Part shown: positions 43,533-53,647 of the stretch, piece after piece | How the letters are laid out: every line of letters begins with the position of its first letter | Position numbering within the stretch: the stretch's first letter is position 1 | Assembly: GCF_019711395.1 (NCBI RefSeq) | Contig: NZ_JAIGNL010000001.1 | Coordinates: 1,612,001 to 1,676,000 of the forward strand | Origin: Qipengyuania xiapuensis | Lineage (GTDB): Bacteria > Pseudomonadota > Alphaproteobacteria > Sphingomonadales > Sphingomonadaceae | Direction: 5' to 3' | Length of the DNA: 64,000 bases | Position numbers and translations under genes: made by a program | The notes under the pieces: generated by a model | Databases searched by the model: none | What the model saw: only the letters and a program-made list of their open reading frames with translations | Told to the model about the DNA's origin: nothing

Positions 43533-44914
43533 AGGAATCGCTCCAATGCTCCGGAAACCGCCGCGGCCAGTTCGCTCGCGGTAAAGGCGGGTCCGAGGAG
43601 ATGCGCGACTTCCTGATGGAGCCAGACAGCCTCTTCGCAAGCCTTGAAGAGCTCCCCGTGTACTGCGAGCCGGGACGCAGCGATCCCTGCCAGCACATCT
43701 CCGGTGCCTGCAGTCGACAGCCAGCTCGACCCGGTTGGGAAGAACCTCACACCGGGGTTTCCGACGAGGAGGTTGTCAGGGCCCTTGGCCAGAACTGTCA
43801 TGCCGGTCTTCTCGTGAAGAGCGCGGGCCTTTTCCAGCTTGCTCGCCGCCTTGATACCGAAAGTCCTGCAAAGCGCCGTCAGTTCTCCCTCGTGCGGCGT
43901 CACGGCGATATTCGATGCGTCGGTCCGTCCGAGCATCTCGGGATCGAGGAGATGGAGCGCATCGGCATCGACGATCGCCGGGCGCGACGTTGCCGATGCG
44001 ACTTCAAGCCGCTTGCGCGCGTCATCTCCGCGACCGAGACCCGGTCCTACTAGAATCGCTGACAATCGATCGTCGGCCATCGTTTCGCTCAATGGGCCGT
44101 CCACGATGACGAGATCCGCCGGAGCATCCGGATGCGAGTGCTCGCTGGCCAGTTTCACATAACCCGCACCGGCCCTCATGGCTGCCTCGGCTGCGAGGAT
44201 CGGCGCCCCCGGCATCTCGCCAGCTACAATTGCGAGAAGGCCGCGCTTGTACTTGTGGGCATCGGTTGCCGGTGCAGAGATGCTTGGAGTAACCGAAAGC
44301 CTCGGTGCATCACCGGGCAAGGCGAGACCGATATCGACCAGCCTTTTCGCGCCCATCATTGCCATCGCGGGCATGGTGAAATGCGCCAGCTTCCAGCCAC
44401 CAAGCGCAAGGGTCAGGTCATAAGACACCTCGGGCCCAAGCAGCTCGCCGCTATCGCTGGCAACGCTGCTCGGCACATCGATGGCGATCTTGAACCCGGG
44501 AACTGCAGCAAGGCGCTCGAGCAGCTCCGCAAAAACGCCTTCCACCCTACGCGACAAGCCATATCCGAAGAGGCAATCGACATAGACCTGGCTCGACGGC
44601 AGTCCGGAGTCAGCGATCTCCCCCTGGAAATGCGAACGCGCAGTCTTTGCGGTGTCGGTGCCTGGCTCCCGGGGCGCGACAACCACCACCTCGACACCGC
44701 GGCGCCGCAGGCTCTCGGCGATCACGTAACCGTCGCCGCCATTGTTTCCCGGACCACACAGCACCGTCACCGCCCTGCCCGCAGCCATCCTGGCGACCCA
44801 CTGCGCGGCACCTTCGCCGGCGCGCTGCATCAGCTCCCACTCGGACACGCCGCCATCCGTTGCCGCCTGCTCCGCGGCGCGCATCTGGTCGACAGTCAGG
44901 ACGGCGCCGTTCAC
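43529..44914 (-). CDS. nnr: bifunctional NAD(P)HX epimerase/dehydratase
   Basis: This 461-aa fusion repairs hydrated NAD(P)H. Residues about 1-205 are the epimerase (YjeF_N) with CGPGNNGGDGYVIAESL. The C-terminal half is the ADP-dependent dehydratase with kinase-like fold: LVGPGLGRGDDARK, VTPHEGELTAL and the phosphate loop STAGTGDVLAGIAA. The start is GTG at 44914. It lies 18 bp after the ilvD stop. The two-domain architecture is normal for bacteria. Confidence 0.94.
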   Translation of the reverse strand: MNGAVLTVDQMRAAEQAATDGGVSEWELMQRAGEGAAQWVARMAAGRAVTVLCGPGNNGGDGYVIAESLRRRGVEVVVVAPREPGTDTAKTARSHFQGEIADSGLPSSQVYVDCLFGYGLSRRVEGVFAELLERLAAVPGFKIAIDVPSSVASDSGELLGPEVSYDLTLALGGWKLAHFTMPAMAMMGAKRLVDIGLALPGDAPRLSVTPSISAPATDAHKYKRGLLAIVAGEMPGAPILAAEAAMRAGAGYVKLASEHSHPDAPADLVIVDGPLSETMADDRLSAILVGPGLGRGDDARKRLEVASATSRPAIVDADALHLLDPEMLGRTDASNIAVTPHEGELTALCRTFGIKAASKLEKARALHEKTGMTVLAKGPDNLLVGNPGVRFFPTGSSWLSTAGTGDVLAGIAASRLAVHGELFKACEEAVWLHQEVAHLLGPAFTASELAAAVSGALERFL

Positions 44915-44932
44915 GACGCAGACCTTTCAGGG

Positions 44933-46651
44933 TCAGATATCGGCGAAAACGTGGGTTTCGCTTGCAGCACCGGGATGCGTGACAGCGCCGCTGGCCGCTG
45001 GGCCGACATTCTGCGCATAGCGCCACAAGGCTCCGGACTGGTAATCATTGGTGCGCGGCTGCCATGCCTTGCGCCTTTCGTCCAGCACCGAAGCATCAAC
45101 ATTGAGATCGATCGTACCCGCGACAGCGTCGATGGCGATCTCGTCACCGTCTTCGACAAGCGCGATCGGTCCGCAGTCGGCTGCTTCAGGGCCGACATGG
45201 CCGATACAGAAGCCTCGGGTCGCGCCCGAGAAACGCCCATCGGTGATGAGAGCGACTTTCTCGCCCATCCCCTGACCATAGAGAGCAGCCGTCGTCGCCA
45301 GCATTTCGCGCATACCCGGACCGCCCTTGGGGCCCTCGTAACGGATAACGATAACGCAACCCTCCTCGATCTGGCGGTTCTCAACCGCTTCGAAGGCGTC
45401 TTCCTCGCACTCGAAGACCTTTGCCGGGCCGGTGAACTGCAGGCGATCCATGCCTGCGACCTTCACGATCGCTCCTTCAGGTGCGAGCGAGCCCTTCAGC
45501 CCGACCACCCCGCCGGTGGGCGTGATCGGATTGGATACCTCGTAAAAGACCTTCTGGTCCGGATTCCAGGTGATCTCCTCGATATTCTCGCCGAGCGTCT
45601 TCCCGGTGACGGTCATAGGCTCGGGATCGAGGAACCCGCCGTCGAGCAGGGTCTTCATCGCCATGTAAACGCCGCCGGCTTCGTGCATGTCCTTGGCCAC
45701 GTATTTTCCGCCGGGTTTCAGGTCGGCTATGTACGGGGTCGATTTGAAGATATCGGCGACGTCATGGAGGTCGAACTCGATGCCGGCCTCGTGCGCCATC
45801 GCGGGAAGGTGGAGCGCGGCATTGGTCGAACCACCGGTAGCAGCGACGACACGCGCCGCATTCTCGAAGGCAGCGCGCGTGCAGATATCGCGGGGACGCA
45901 GATTATGCTCCAGCAGGGTCATCACCTGGCGGCCGGCGGCCATCGCAACCTCTTCACGCGACTTGTAAGGTGCCGGAGCCATATTGCTGTTTGGTAATGA
46001 CAATCCTATTGCTTCGCCGACACAGGCCATGGTATTGGCCGTGAACTGGCCTCCGCAAGCGCCGTGGCCCGGACACGCGACCTTCTCGAGCGCCGTGAGC
46101 TCTTTCAACGGGCAGTTACCGGAGGCGAATTGCCCGACGGCTTCGAAGACGTCGACCACCGTGACGTCCTCCCCCTTGTAGGTGCCGGGCAGGATGGAGC
46201 CGCCATAGACGAATATGCTCGGCACGTTGAGCCGAAGCATGGCCATCATCATCCCGGGCAGGCTCTTGTCGCAACCGGCGAACCCGACAAGCGCATCGTA
46301 GCAATGCCCGCGAACCGACAATTCGACCGAGTCCGCGATTACCTCGCGACTGACCAGCGAGCTCTTCATGCCCTGGTGGCCCATCGCGATACCGTCGGTC
46401 ACCGTGATCGTATTGAAACGGCGCGGCATCCCGCCCGCCTCGTCGACACCCCGGCGACAGATATCCGCCTGCGCGTCGAGCGTCGTATTGCAAGGGGCGC
46501 TGTCGTTGCCAGCGCTGGCGACAGCGACGAAGGGGCGCGCAATCTCCTCTTCGGAAAGGCCCATTGCGTAGTAGTACGAGCGATGGGGCGCGCGCTCCGG
46601 GCCCACCGAAACGTGACGGCTGGGAAGTCGGGATTTGTCGAACCTTGCCAT
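44933..46651 (-). CDS. ilvD: dihydroxy-acid dehydratase
   Basis: IlvD (572 aa) makes 2-oxoisovalerate and 2-oxo-3-methylvalerate in valine and isoleucine synthesis. Cluster cysteines are in [19 protein letters not shown] and [17 protein letters not shown]. The C-terminal [18 protein letters not shown] is the conserved substrate/Mg region. The start at 46651 ([10 protein letters not shown]) follows GGAGG. The sequence is of the [2Fe-2S] type common in proteobacteria. It is the first of a run of minus-strand genes ending with the RNA methyltransferase. Confidence 0.97.
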   Translation of the reverse strand: MARFDKSRLPSRHVSVGPERAPHRSYYYAMGLSEEEIARPFVAVASAGNDSAPCNTTLDAQADICRRGVDEAGGMPRRFNTITVTDGIAMGHQGMKSSLVSREVIADSVELSVRGHCYDALVGFAGCDKSLPGMMMAMLRLNVPSIFVYGGSILPGTYKGEDVTVVDVFEAVGQFASGNCPLKELTALEKVACPGHGACGGQFTANTMACVGEAIGLSLPNSNMAPAPYKSREEVAMAAGRQVMTLLEHNLRPRDICTRAAFENAARVVAATGGSTNAALHLPAMAHEAGIEFDLHDVADIFKSTPYIADLKPGGKYVAKDMHEAGGVYMAMKTLLDGGFLDPEPMTVTGKTLGENIEEITWNPDQKVFYEVSNPITPTGGVVGLKGSLAPEGAIVKVAGMDRLQFTGPAKVFECEEDAFEAVENRQIEEGCVIVIRYEGPKGGPGMREMLATTAALYGQGMGEKVALITDGRFSGATRGFCIGHVGPEAADCGPIALVEDGDEIAIDAVAGTIDLNVDASVLDERRKAWQPRTNDYQSGALWRYAQNVGPAASGAVTHPGAASETHVFADI

Positions 46652-46733
46652 GAATACCTCCGTAGCGCGCAGCATTCGCCGCGCGGGCAGAGGAATTCAA
46701 GCAGTCTGACGAAAAGCTTTGCTTGGAGCGACC

Positions 46734-47462
46734 TTAGACTTCGAGTGCGACGCGGCCCAGGACGTCGGCCAGCATGACCGCCCAGCGCGCCTGTCCCGCC
46801 TCGGTATCAATCTGATCCTGCCGGATCTCGACCGTGCAATAGGGAATGCCGTTGGCCTCCGCATGGCGGTCCATCGTGGCGTTGAGTTCCTTGCCGGAAT
46901 AGGGCTCGTTGTCGCCGACGGTCAGGCCCTGTTCGCCGAACAGGCGAATGGCGTGGCGAGCGGCCCTGTCATCCTTGTTGTAGAGCAAGGCGACTTCCCA
47001 GGGGCGCTCTTCGTCACTGGTATCGAGGCTCGGGGTGAAGCTGTGCAGCGCCACGAGCATGCGAGGCTTTACCCGGTCGATCAGCTTGCCCAGTTCGAAG
47101 TGATACGGCCGGTGGAACAGGTTGAGGCGAGCCTCGACATCTGCGCCGATATTGCCGGGAATCAGGCGACCATCGCTCTCGGTCGGCACGACCGAGGGAT
47201 CGTCTTCGCGCCGGTGGAAGTCGCATACGAGGCGACTGACACATGCGATGTGCGTAGGAATGCCATGACGGCGTGCGAGACGGTCGGCGATACCCTCGAC
47301 ACCGATATCGAGCGCGATGTGCTGGTCCATGAGCTTGGGATCGATGCCAAGCTCGATGCCATCGGGTACGTAGTTCGAGGCATGGTCCGCAACGCAAAGC
47401 AGGCCGCCGGGCCTCGGATCGTCCGCACCGACCTGTCGGTACGGCAGATTGTCGATCATCAT
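46734..47462 (-). CDS. N-formylglutamate amidohydrolase family protein
   Basis: This 242-aa FGase-family enzyme shows the conserved DHASNYVP (metal His), DIGVEGIADRLARRHG, CDFHRRED and LVALHSFTP blocks and a Glu-containing VEIRQDQI near the end. Members hydrolyse N-formylglutamate or related acylated amino acids; without hut genes nearby the substrate is open. It is coupled to ispE by an ATGA overlap at 47459-47462. The start (MMIDNLPYRQ) may be either of two tandem ATGs. Confidence 0.9.
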   Translation of the reverse strand: MMIDNLPYRQVGADDPRPGGLLCVADHASNYVPDGIELGIDPKLMDQHIALDIGVEGIADRLARRHGIPTHIACVSRLVCDFHRREDDPSVVPTESDGRLIPGNIGADVEARLNLFHRPYHFELGKLIDRVKPRMLVALHSFTPSLDTSDEERPWEVALLYNKDDRAARHAIRLFGEQGLTVGDNEPYSGKELNATMDRHAEANGIPYCTVEIRQDQIDTEAGQARWAVMLADVLGRVALEV

Positions 47463-48271
47463 CTAAGTTTTCCCCTCAACTGCCACCAATCCGGCTGGGC
47501 GGCGGCGATGCGCGCGGAAGCTGCATCACGCGCGGAATTACTGTCGTAGAGCGCAAAACATGTCGCGCCTGAACCCGACATACGGGCGAGAAACGGCTCG
47601 GTTCCGCGCAATGACGCCAGTACGTCCGCGATCTGGGGGCAAATGGTTACTGCCGGACCCTCAAGGTCGTTGCGGCCTGCACGCGCGATCTCGCGCACGT
47701 TCCCTTGCGGAACTGGTCCCCGATCTTGGCCATCCCATGCCTTGAAAACCGGCCCGGTGGCGAGCGGGATGCGCGGGTTGACCAGAAGGACAGGCGTACC
47801 CGCGAGACTATCGTCGGCCACCTCGAGTTCGGTGCCGGTACCGAGGCCGATCGAGGTCCTGCTTTCGACGCAGGCAGGGACGTCGGCGCCCAGCGATGTC
47901 GCGCGCTCGTGCCAGTCGTCGGGCAAGCCGAAACGATCGCGGATGATGCGAAAGACCGCTCCGGCGTCCGCGGAGCCTCCGCCCAGCCCTGCGGCGACGG
48001 GCAGGTTCTTCTCGAGCGTGATCGCGAGACCTTCCGGTCGCGGAAGCTTGCCGAGCGCAGCCATCACCAGATTGTCGAACGGATCGTCGAGCGCGGAAGC
48101 GAACTCGCCGAAGGTCTCGAGCCGATCCTCGGCCGCCGTGCGTGCAGTCAGCACATCGCCTTTGTCGACGAAGGCGAACAGTGTCTCCAGCTCATGATAG
48201 CCGTCCTCGCGCCGCCTGCGGACATGCAGCGCGAGGTTGATCTTGGCATAGGCTGTTTCGGTTACCGCCAC
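47459..48271 (-). CDS. ispE: 4-diphosphocytidyl-2-C-methyl-D-erythritol kinase
   Basis: IspE (270 aa) is a GHMP kinase of the MEP isoprenoid pathway. It has N-terminal YAKINLAL with catalytic Lys10, the ATP loop PVAAGLGGGSADAG at about 91-104, the Asp in LGADVPAC, and a C-terminal MSGSGATCFAL. The start is GTG at 48271, 9 bp after the ETF-QO stop. The length is normal. Confidence 0.95.
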   Translation of the reverse strand: MAVTETAYAKINLALHVRRRREDGYHELETLFAFVDKGDVLTARTAAEDRLETFGEFASALDDPFDNLVMAALGKLPRPEGLAITLEKNLPVAAGLGGGSADAGAVFRIIRDRFGLPDDWHERATSLGADVPACVESRTSIGLGTGTELEVADDSLAGTPVLLVNPRIPLATGPVFKAWDGQDRGPVPQGNVREIARAGRNDLEGPAVTICPQIADVLASLRGTEPFLARMSGSGATCFALYDSNSARDAASARIAAAQPDWWQLRGKLR

Positions 48272-48280
48272 GCGGACGGT

Positions 48281-49930
48281 TCACATGTTCGGATAGTTCG
48301 GCCCGCCGCCACCTTCGGGCGTGGTCCATTCAATATTCTGGTTTGGATCCTTGATGTCGCAGGTCTTGCAGTGGACGCAGTTCTGCGAGTTGATCTGGAA
48401 CTTCGGCTCGCCCGTATCCTCGTCGACCAGCCATTCATAGACGCCAGCCGGGCAATAGCGGGTCGAGGGACCACCATAGACCTCAAGCTCGCTCTCACGC
48501 TGGAGCTCGCGGTCGAGGACCTTGAGGTGAACCGGCTGGTCCTCGGCGTGGTTGGTGTAGCTGAAGCTGACATTCGTCAGGCGATCGAAGCTGATCTTAC
48601 CGTCCGGCTTGGGATAAGCGATCGGCTGGTAGAGATCCGCGCGGCCGAGCTGCTCGTAGTCGCGATGGTGCTTCATCGTGATCGGAAGTCCGATCTTGAG
48701 AGTGCGCATCCACATGTCGATCCCGGCAAGGATCGTACCGAGGTCTTCGCCATACTTGGCGACCGCAGGCTGCGCGTTCTTCACCTTCTGGAGCTCGGTT
48801 GCGATCCAGCTCGAACGCACCGCGCTGTCATATTCCATGAGTTCGGTGTGCTCACTGCCGGCGGCAATCGCATCGGCGATGCTCTCGGCAGCCAGCATGC
48901 CGCTCTTCATGGCGGTATGCGTGCCCTTGATGCGCGGCACGTTCACGAAGCCGGCCGAACAGCCGATCAGCGCGCCGCCGGGGAATGCAAGCTTGGGCAC
49001 GCTCTGCCAGCCGCCTTCGTTGATGACTCGCGCACCGTAAGCGACGCGCTTGCCGCCCTCGAGAAGCGAAGCAATCTCGGGGTGGTGCTTCCAGCGCTGG
49101 AATTCCTGGTAGGGCGAGACGTGCGGGTTCTTGTAGTCGAGAGCCGTCACGAAGCCGAGAGCGACCTGGCCGTTCGCCTGGTGGTAGATGAAGCCGCCGC
49201 CCCACGTACCGCTTTCGCTGAGCGGCCAGCCCTGCGTGTGGATGACGGTGCCCTGCTCGTACTTCTCGGGCGCGACGTCCCAGAGTTCCTTGATGCCGAG
49301 ACCATAGACCTGCGGCTGGCAATCGGCCTCGAGGTCGTACTTGGCCTTCATCTTCTTGGTAAGGTTACCGCGCGCACCCTCGGCGAAGAGGGTGTACTTG
49401 GCGTGGATTTCCATACCTGGCTGGTAATCGCCCTTCTGCGATCCGTCCTCGGCAATGCCCATGTCCTGCGTCACGACGCCGGTGACGGCGCCTGCCTCGT
49501 TGAACAGCACTTCCGCGGCGGGGAAGCCGGGGAACACCATCACACCCAGCCCCTCGGCCTGTTCGGCCAACCAACGGCAGGTGTTGCCAAGCGATGCGGT
49601 GTAGTTGCCGTCATTCGACATGAACGGCGGGAGCAGGAATTCGGGAAGGTCCGACTTGCCGCCTTCCGAAAGCACCCAGTGGTGGTTCTCCTTCACCGGC
49701 GTCTCGGCGAGCGGGCAGTCCATGTTCCGCCAGTCGGGGAAGAGCTCGTTCATCGCCTTGGGATCGACGACCGCGCCCGAGAGGATGTGCGCGCCGATTT
49801 CGCTGCCTTTTTCGAGCACCACGACCTCGAGGTCCTCGTTGATCTGTTTCAAACGGATGGCAGCCGAAAGGCCGGCAGGACCGCCGCCGATAATGACGAC
49901 GTCGCAGGGCATCGATTCGCGTTCGCTCAT
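48281..49930 (-). CDS. electron transfer flavoprotein-ubiquinone oxidoreductase
   Basis: ETF-QO (549 aa) passes electrons from ETF (fatty-acid and amino-acid oxidation) to ubiquinone at the membrane. The FAD dinucleotide motif VVIIGGGPAGLSAA spans 11-24. Residues GMLAAESIADAI and the membrane-surface region WRNMDCPL are typical. The C-terminal [4Fe-4S] ligands are Cys493, 518, 521 and 524 (NCVHCKTCDIKDPNQN). The start at 49930 (MSERESMPCD) is conserved. It complements complexes I and II in this window as a third quinone reductase. Confidence 0.96.
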   Translation of the reverse strand: MSERESMPCDVVIIGGGPAGLSAAIRLKQINEDLEVVVLEKGSEIGAHILSGAVVDPKAMNELFPDWRNMDCPLAETPVKENHHWVLSEGGKSDLPEFLLPPFMSNDGNYTASLGNTCRWLAEQAEGLGVMVFPGFPAAEVLFNEAGAVTGVVTQDMGIAEDGSQKGDYQPGMEIHAKYTLFAEGARGNLTKKMKAKYDLEADCQPQVYGLGIKELWDVAPEKYEQGTVIHTQGWPLSESGTWGGGFIYHQANGQVALGFVTALDYKNPHVSPYQEFQRWKHHPEIASLLEGGKRVAYGARVINEGGWQSVPKLAFPGGALIGCSAGFVNVPRIKGTHTAMKSGMLAAESIADAIAAGSEHTELMEYDSAVRSSWIATELQKVKNAQPAVAKYGEDLGTILAGIDMWMRTLKIGLPITMKHHRDYEQLGRADLYQPIAYPKPDGKISFDRLTNVSFSYTNHAEDQPVHLKVLDRELQRESELEVYGGPSTRYCPAGVYEWLVDEDTGEPKFQINSQNCVHCKTCDIKDPNQNIEWTTPEGGGGPNYPNM

Positions 49931-50012
49931 GTCTCTCTCTTTTCGTCGCGTAAACGTTGCGAATGCCTTGATTGCTGGGCGGATTGAGGTCAAGACCTGT
50001 GACGGACGGAAA

Positions 50013-50798
50013 ATGATCGCAGCAACGCCGGAATCCCGCGAAATATCGCCCGCCGAAGCGCTCGAAGCAGCGCTTGACTGGTGGCGTGAAGCAGGCGTCG
50101 ACAGCGACTATGATGACGAAACCTTCAGCTGGCTGGCCGAGCCCGAAGAAGAGCAGGCCGTAGCGTCTCCCAAACCGAAGAAACCGCCCGAGGAGCCGCA
50201 GCAAAGCCCTCTCGAGCGGGCCTTCGAGGGCACGAACCCCACCGCTTTGATCGGAGGCCTCCCCGAGGCTTTGCCCGACACGCTGGAAAAATTTCGCGAA
50301 TGGTGGATGAGCGAGGAAACCCTTTCCTCGTCCGGGCCGGATCGCCGCCTACCGCCCCGCGGTGTCGAAGGCGCCAAGCTCATGGTGATCCTGCCGCATC
50401 CCATGGAAAGCGATACCGATGCTCTCCTGTCGGGCGCACCGGGCAAGTTCACCGACGCGCTTCTCAAGGCAATGGGCATCGAACCCCACGAGGCATATCT
50501 GGCCAGTGCGCTGCCTGCGCCCCTCTCATTGCCGGACTGGACGGAGTTGGCCGCTCGCGGCCTTGGCGAAGTGACACGGCGACACGTCGCTCTGGCGAAA
50601 CCGCACAGGGTTTTGTCCTTCGATCGCAGCCTTGCCCCGCTGTTCGGCATCCAGCCCAAAATGGCTCGCGAGCCCGCGGTGATCGAGGCAGGTGACAGGA
50701 CCCTGCCCCTGCTGCTGGCCCCTCCCCTGGACGAACTCGCGCGCTCGGCCGATCGCCGCCGCAACTTCTGGAATCGCTGGCTGGAATGGACCGCATGA
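50013..50798 (+). CDS. uracil-DNA glycosylase-like protein, degenerate active site
   Basis: This 261-aa protein has the layout of family 4 uracil-DNA glycosylases in its second half: a first strand at AKLMVILP, helix GKFTDALLKAMGI, strand EAYLASALP and late Asp/His region. The first 80 residues are a polar, Pro/Glu-rich extension. The family catalytic GEAPG loop reads PHPMESDT here and the usual iron-sulfur cysteines are missing. So it probably is not an active glycosylase of the standard kind. The stop overlaps the lytic transglycosylase start (ATGA). Confidence 0.72.
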   Translation: MIAATPESREISPAEALEAALDWWREAGVDSDYDDETFSWLAEPEEEQAVASPKPKKPPEEPQQSPLERAFEGTNPTALIGGLPEALPDTLEKFREWWMSEETLSSSGPDRRLPPRGVEGAKLMVILPHPMESDTDALLSGAPGKFTDALLKAMGIEPHEAYLASALPAPLSLPDWTELAARGLGEVTRRHVALAKPHRVLSFDRSLAPLFGIQPKMAREPAVIEAGDRTLPLLLAPPLDELARSADRRRNFWNRWLEWTA

Positions 50799-52510
50799 AG
50801 ACTTCCCGCTTGATGCTGATGGCAGCATGCCTCGGCCTGCCTCTCGCCGCTCCGGCAAAGGCCCAGGAAAGCAGTCTCAGCCATTTCTCTCGCGATCATG
50901 CGAATGCATTGCCGCGTCTGCTCTCGACCGATGACCGGTTCTATTATGCTTCCCTGTTCGAAGCCATCGAAGCGGAGAACTGGGACCGTGTAGAGGTCGT
51001 GCTCGGACAGCGCGAGGATGGTCCGCTCCACGCGGCAGCGCTCGCGGCCTATTACCTCGACCCCAAGAGCCCCCGGATCGAACTGGCGAGGATCGAGGAG
51101 TGGCTGCGCCGCTACGCCGGTAGCGCCCGCACCGAAGATATCGTGCGTCTCGGCCAGACCCGCGGCCTCTCGTGGGAACCGGAGATGCCCCGAGCCCGCT
51201 CACTGGTGCGCCAGCCAGGGATCACGCGGCGAACGCGCCCTGCAACGATAAACGACGGCACGCTGTCCGATGACGTGCGCTCGGCCATCCTCGAGCGCAT
51301 TCGCGAAGACGATCCGGACGGAGCACGCCTGCTTCTCGACGGCGTAGATGCGTCGCTATCGCGCGAAGCTCGCGCCGAATGGCGACAGCGCGTCGCCTGG
51401 AGTTATTACATCGAGAACCGCGACGCCGAGGCATACGCCATGGCCCAACTGGTTTCCCAAGGCTCCGGCCCCTGGGTCGCCGAGGGTGACTGGGTGGCAG
51501 GGCTTGCCGCCTGGCGGATCGGCGACTGCGCACGGGCTGCCGACTACTTCGCTGCAAGCGCACGCGGAGCGGAGAATGTCGAGCTCCGGACGGCCGCGCA
51601 CTATTGGGCAGCTCGCAGCCTCATTCGCTGCCGCCAGCCACAGGGCGTTGACGACCACTTGAGAAGCGCCGCGCGCTACGACGAGACGCTTTACGGCATG
51701 ATCGCGAGCGAGCAGCTCGGGAGAGACCTGCCGCGCGACCATGTCGCGGCGGATTTCAGCGGAGCCGACTGGAACCGCCTTTCGGGCAAGAGCGCAGTTC
51801 GCGAAGCGGTCATGCTCGCCGAAGTGAACCGGCGTGACCTCGCCGACGAAGCGCTCCGCTGGCAGGTCCGCTACGGCGACCCGGACGACTTTGCCGCACT
51901 GGCGCGGCTTGCCCGCGCGCTCGGAGTGACGGGCGCACAGACCTTCATGGCCTACAACGCCCCGCGCGGAGAGCGTTCGCCTGCCAACCTGCGCTGGCCG
52001 GTTGCCTATCACGCTCCGCAGGACGGCTGGCGGATCGACCCCGCCCTCGCCTTTGCCCATGCGCTGCAGGAATCGAATTTCCGCGAACGTGTGGTCAGCC
52101 CCGCCAACGCGATCGGTCTGATGCAGATCCGTCCGATCACCGCGCGTGAATATGCTGCCTCGATCAACATGAGTGCCGGGGCCGATCTCAAGGACCCTCG
52201 CACCAATCTCTCATTCGGGCAGCGCACGCTCGAGGCACTGGCGCAGGCCAGCTACACGCGGGGGACGCTTCCCAAGGTCATGGCCGCGTACAACGCCGGT
52301 CCCTCGCCGGTCGCGCGCTGGAACAGCGAGATCAACGACCAGGGCGATCCGCTGCTCTGGATGGAATCGATCCCCTACTGGGAAACCCGCGGCTACGTGG
52401 CGATCGTGATGCGCAATTACTGGATGTATCTGCGACAGGCCGACGCTCCGGCCCCGAGCCGCACCGACCTTGCCGAAAACGACTGGCCGCAATTTCCACG
52501 AACCCGTTGA
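50795..52510 (+). CDS. periplasmic lytic transglycosylase (Slt70-like)
   Basis: This 571-aa soluble lytic murein transglycosylase has a signal peptide (MKTSRLMLMAACLGLPLAAP to AQE) and a long helical U/L domain of about 380 residues. The C-terminal SLT domain has catalytic Glu426 in ALQESNFRERVVSPANAIGLMQI, then YNAGPSPVARW. The start at 50795 gives ATGA overlap with the upstream stop; an alternative ATG lies three codons upstream. It cuts peptidoglycan with 1,6-anhydro product formation. Confidence 0.94.
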   Translation: MKTSRLMLMAACLGLPLAAPAKAQESSLSHFSRDHANALPRLLSTDDRFYYASLFEAIEAENWDRVEVVLGQREDGPLHAAALAAYYLDPKSPRIELARIEEWLRRYAGSARTEDIVRLGQTRGLSWEPEMPRARSLVRQPGITRRTRPATINDGTLSDDVRSAILERIREDDPDGARLLLDGVDASLSREARAEWRQRVAWSYYIENRDAEAYAMAQLVSQGSGPWVAEGDWVAGLAAWRIGDCARAADYFAASARGAENVELRTAAHYWAARSLIRCRQPQGVDDHLRSAARYDETLYGMIASEQLGRDLPRDHVAADFSGADWNRLSGKSAVREAVMLAEVNRRDLADEALRWQVRYGDPDDFAALARLARALGVTGAQTFMAYNAPRGERSPANLRWPVAYHAPQDGWRIDPALAFAHALQESNFRERVVSPANAIGLMQIRPITAREYAASINMSAGADLKDPRTNLSFGQRTLEALAQASYTRGTLPKVMAAYNAGPSPVARWNSEINDQGDPLLWMESIPYWETRGYVAIVMRNYWMYLRQADAPAPSRTDLAENDWPQFPRTR

Positions 52511-52520
52511 GAGGTAACCA

Positions 52521-53048
52521 ATGGCTATCGACGAAAGCCTGACCTTCAAGCCGGTCAATATCGCGCTGCTCACTATCTCCGACACGCGCAAGGCGAGCGA
52601 GGATACTTCGGGGGACATCCTGGCCGGACGGATCGAGGATGCCGGGCATACGCTTGCCGCCCGCGAGATCAGTCAGGACGACAAGAACGAGATCGCGGCA
52701 CATCTCCACCGCTGGATCGACGACGAGCAAATCGACGCGGTCATCACCACTGGCGGCACGGGCCTCACTGGCCGGGATGTAACCCCGGAGGCGCTCGACC
52801 GGGTTAAGGACAAGGACATTCCCGGTTTCGGCGAGCTTTTCCGATGGATCAGCTACGAGACGATCGGCGTCAGCACGATCCAGAGCCGCGCCTGCGCTGT
52901 GATTGCCCGCGGGACGTACATATTCGCGCTGCCCGGCTCGAACGGTGCAGTGAAAGACGGCTGGGACAAGATCCTCGCAAGCCAGCTCGACAGCCGCCAT
53001 CGGCCCTGCAATTTCGTCGACCTGATGCCGCGCCTGCGCGAACGCTAG
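52521..53048 (+). CDS. moaB: molybdenum cofactor biosynthesis protein B
   Basis: This 175-aa MoaB/Mog-like protein has the adenylyltransferase fold: [28 protein letters not shown] (MPT-binding loop) and [19 protein letters not shown]. It acts in the adenylation step of molybdopterin. The start at 52521 follows GAGGT. It follows the transglycosylase by 10 bp, so it may be cotranscribed. Its stop overlaps the convergent YcxB-like gene (CTAG). Confidence 0.94.
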   Translation: MAIDESLTFKPVNIALLTISDTRKASEDTSGDILAGRIEDAGHTLAAREISQDDKNEIAAHLHRWIDDEQIDAVITTGGTGLTGRDVTPEALDRVKDKDIPGFGELFRWISYETIGVSTIQSRACAVIARGTYIFALPGSNGAVKDGWDKILASQLDSRHRPCNFVDLMPRLRER

Positions 53049-53557
53049 AAGCGCTTTACCCCCGCCGCATCGAGCGCTGCCGCGAGAAGGCGGTGGTCAT
53101 CCCCCATCGCCTGCTTGGGGATGGGATTGAAGTAAGCTTCAGTCTGGTGGAGCAGGATCATCCGCTCGGTCTCGGACCATGCATAGAGCTCGTGGAAGGG
53201 TATCCGCGCGTGGCCGCGCTGGTTGGTGAAGGTTATCGATTCAGCGTCGAACTCGAGCTCGTTCTCATCGCGTAGCGCGGCGCTCTGCCTGAACTGCCTG
53301 CGCATGATGCGTGGTGCGATGAGATACGGGATCAACCAGATCAGCGGAATACCGACCCCGATCACAATCAAGGTCGACAGCTTCAGCGCACCGTCCTCGT
53401 AAAGGTCGAGAGCGACGAGCAGGGCCGCGAGCACGAGCACCGCGATGAAGAGGTAGCGCATCGGTCGCTGGAATACTCGGCGCTGGAAGTAATGGCGTCC
53501 CGCGACGGCGAGATCGCCCTCGTCGACGCGGTAGGTGTAAGGGCCATGCTTGGTCAT
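53045..53557 (-). CDS. YcxB-like membrane protein
   Basis: This 170-aa protein has a cytosolic N-terminus, two membrane helices (about residues 34-52 and 60-78: YLFIAVLVLAALLVAL and STLIVIGVGIPLIWLI), and a C-terminal YcxB-like domain (ITFTNQRGHARIPFHEL, WSETERMILLHQTE, FNPIPKQAM). Such proteins are widespread and of unknown role. It is divergent from the radical SAM gene with a 90 bp shared region holding the SOS-box-like site. Confidence 0.85.
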   Translation of the reverse strand: MTKHGPYTYRVDEGDLAVAGRHYFQRRVFQRPMRYLFIAVLVLAALLVALDLYEDGALKLSTLIVIGVGIPLIWLIPYLIAPRIMRRQFRQSAALRDENELEFDAESITFTNQRGHARIPFHELYAWSETERMILLHQTEAYFNPIPKQAMGDDHRLLAAALDAAGVKRF

Positions 53558-53627
53558 CCTACGCTATGTTGACCATGGTTGCGTGCTGCACAAGCCTGCA
53601 TCGGATTTTCGCTGGACCGGCGCCAAT

Positions 53628-53642
53628 GTTCCACATATGTTC
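53628..53642 (+). promoter_or_regulatory. LexA (SOS) box, alphaproteobacterial type
   Basis: The exact direct repeat GTTC-CACATAT-GTTC fits the alphaproteobacterial LexA operator GTTC-N7-GTTC. It ends 5 bp before the ATG of the radical SAM gene, where bound repressor would block transcription or initiation. One such 8-base match has a moderate chance rate, but its position makes it credible. Confidence 0.65.
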
Positions 53643-53647
53643 CCGTC

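Noticed and set aside
48281..49930. ETF-QO as a fused or truncated protein
   Set aside because: All domains and the C-terminal cluster are present at normal length once the start at 49930 is used.
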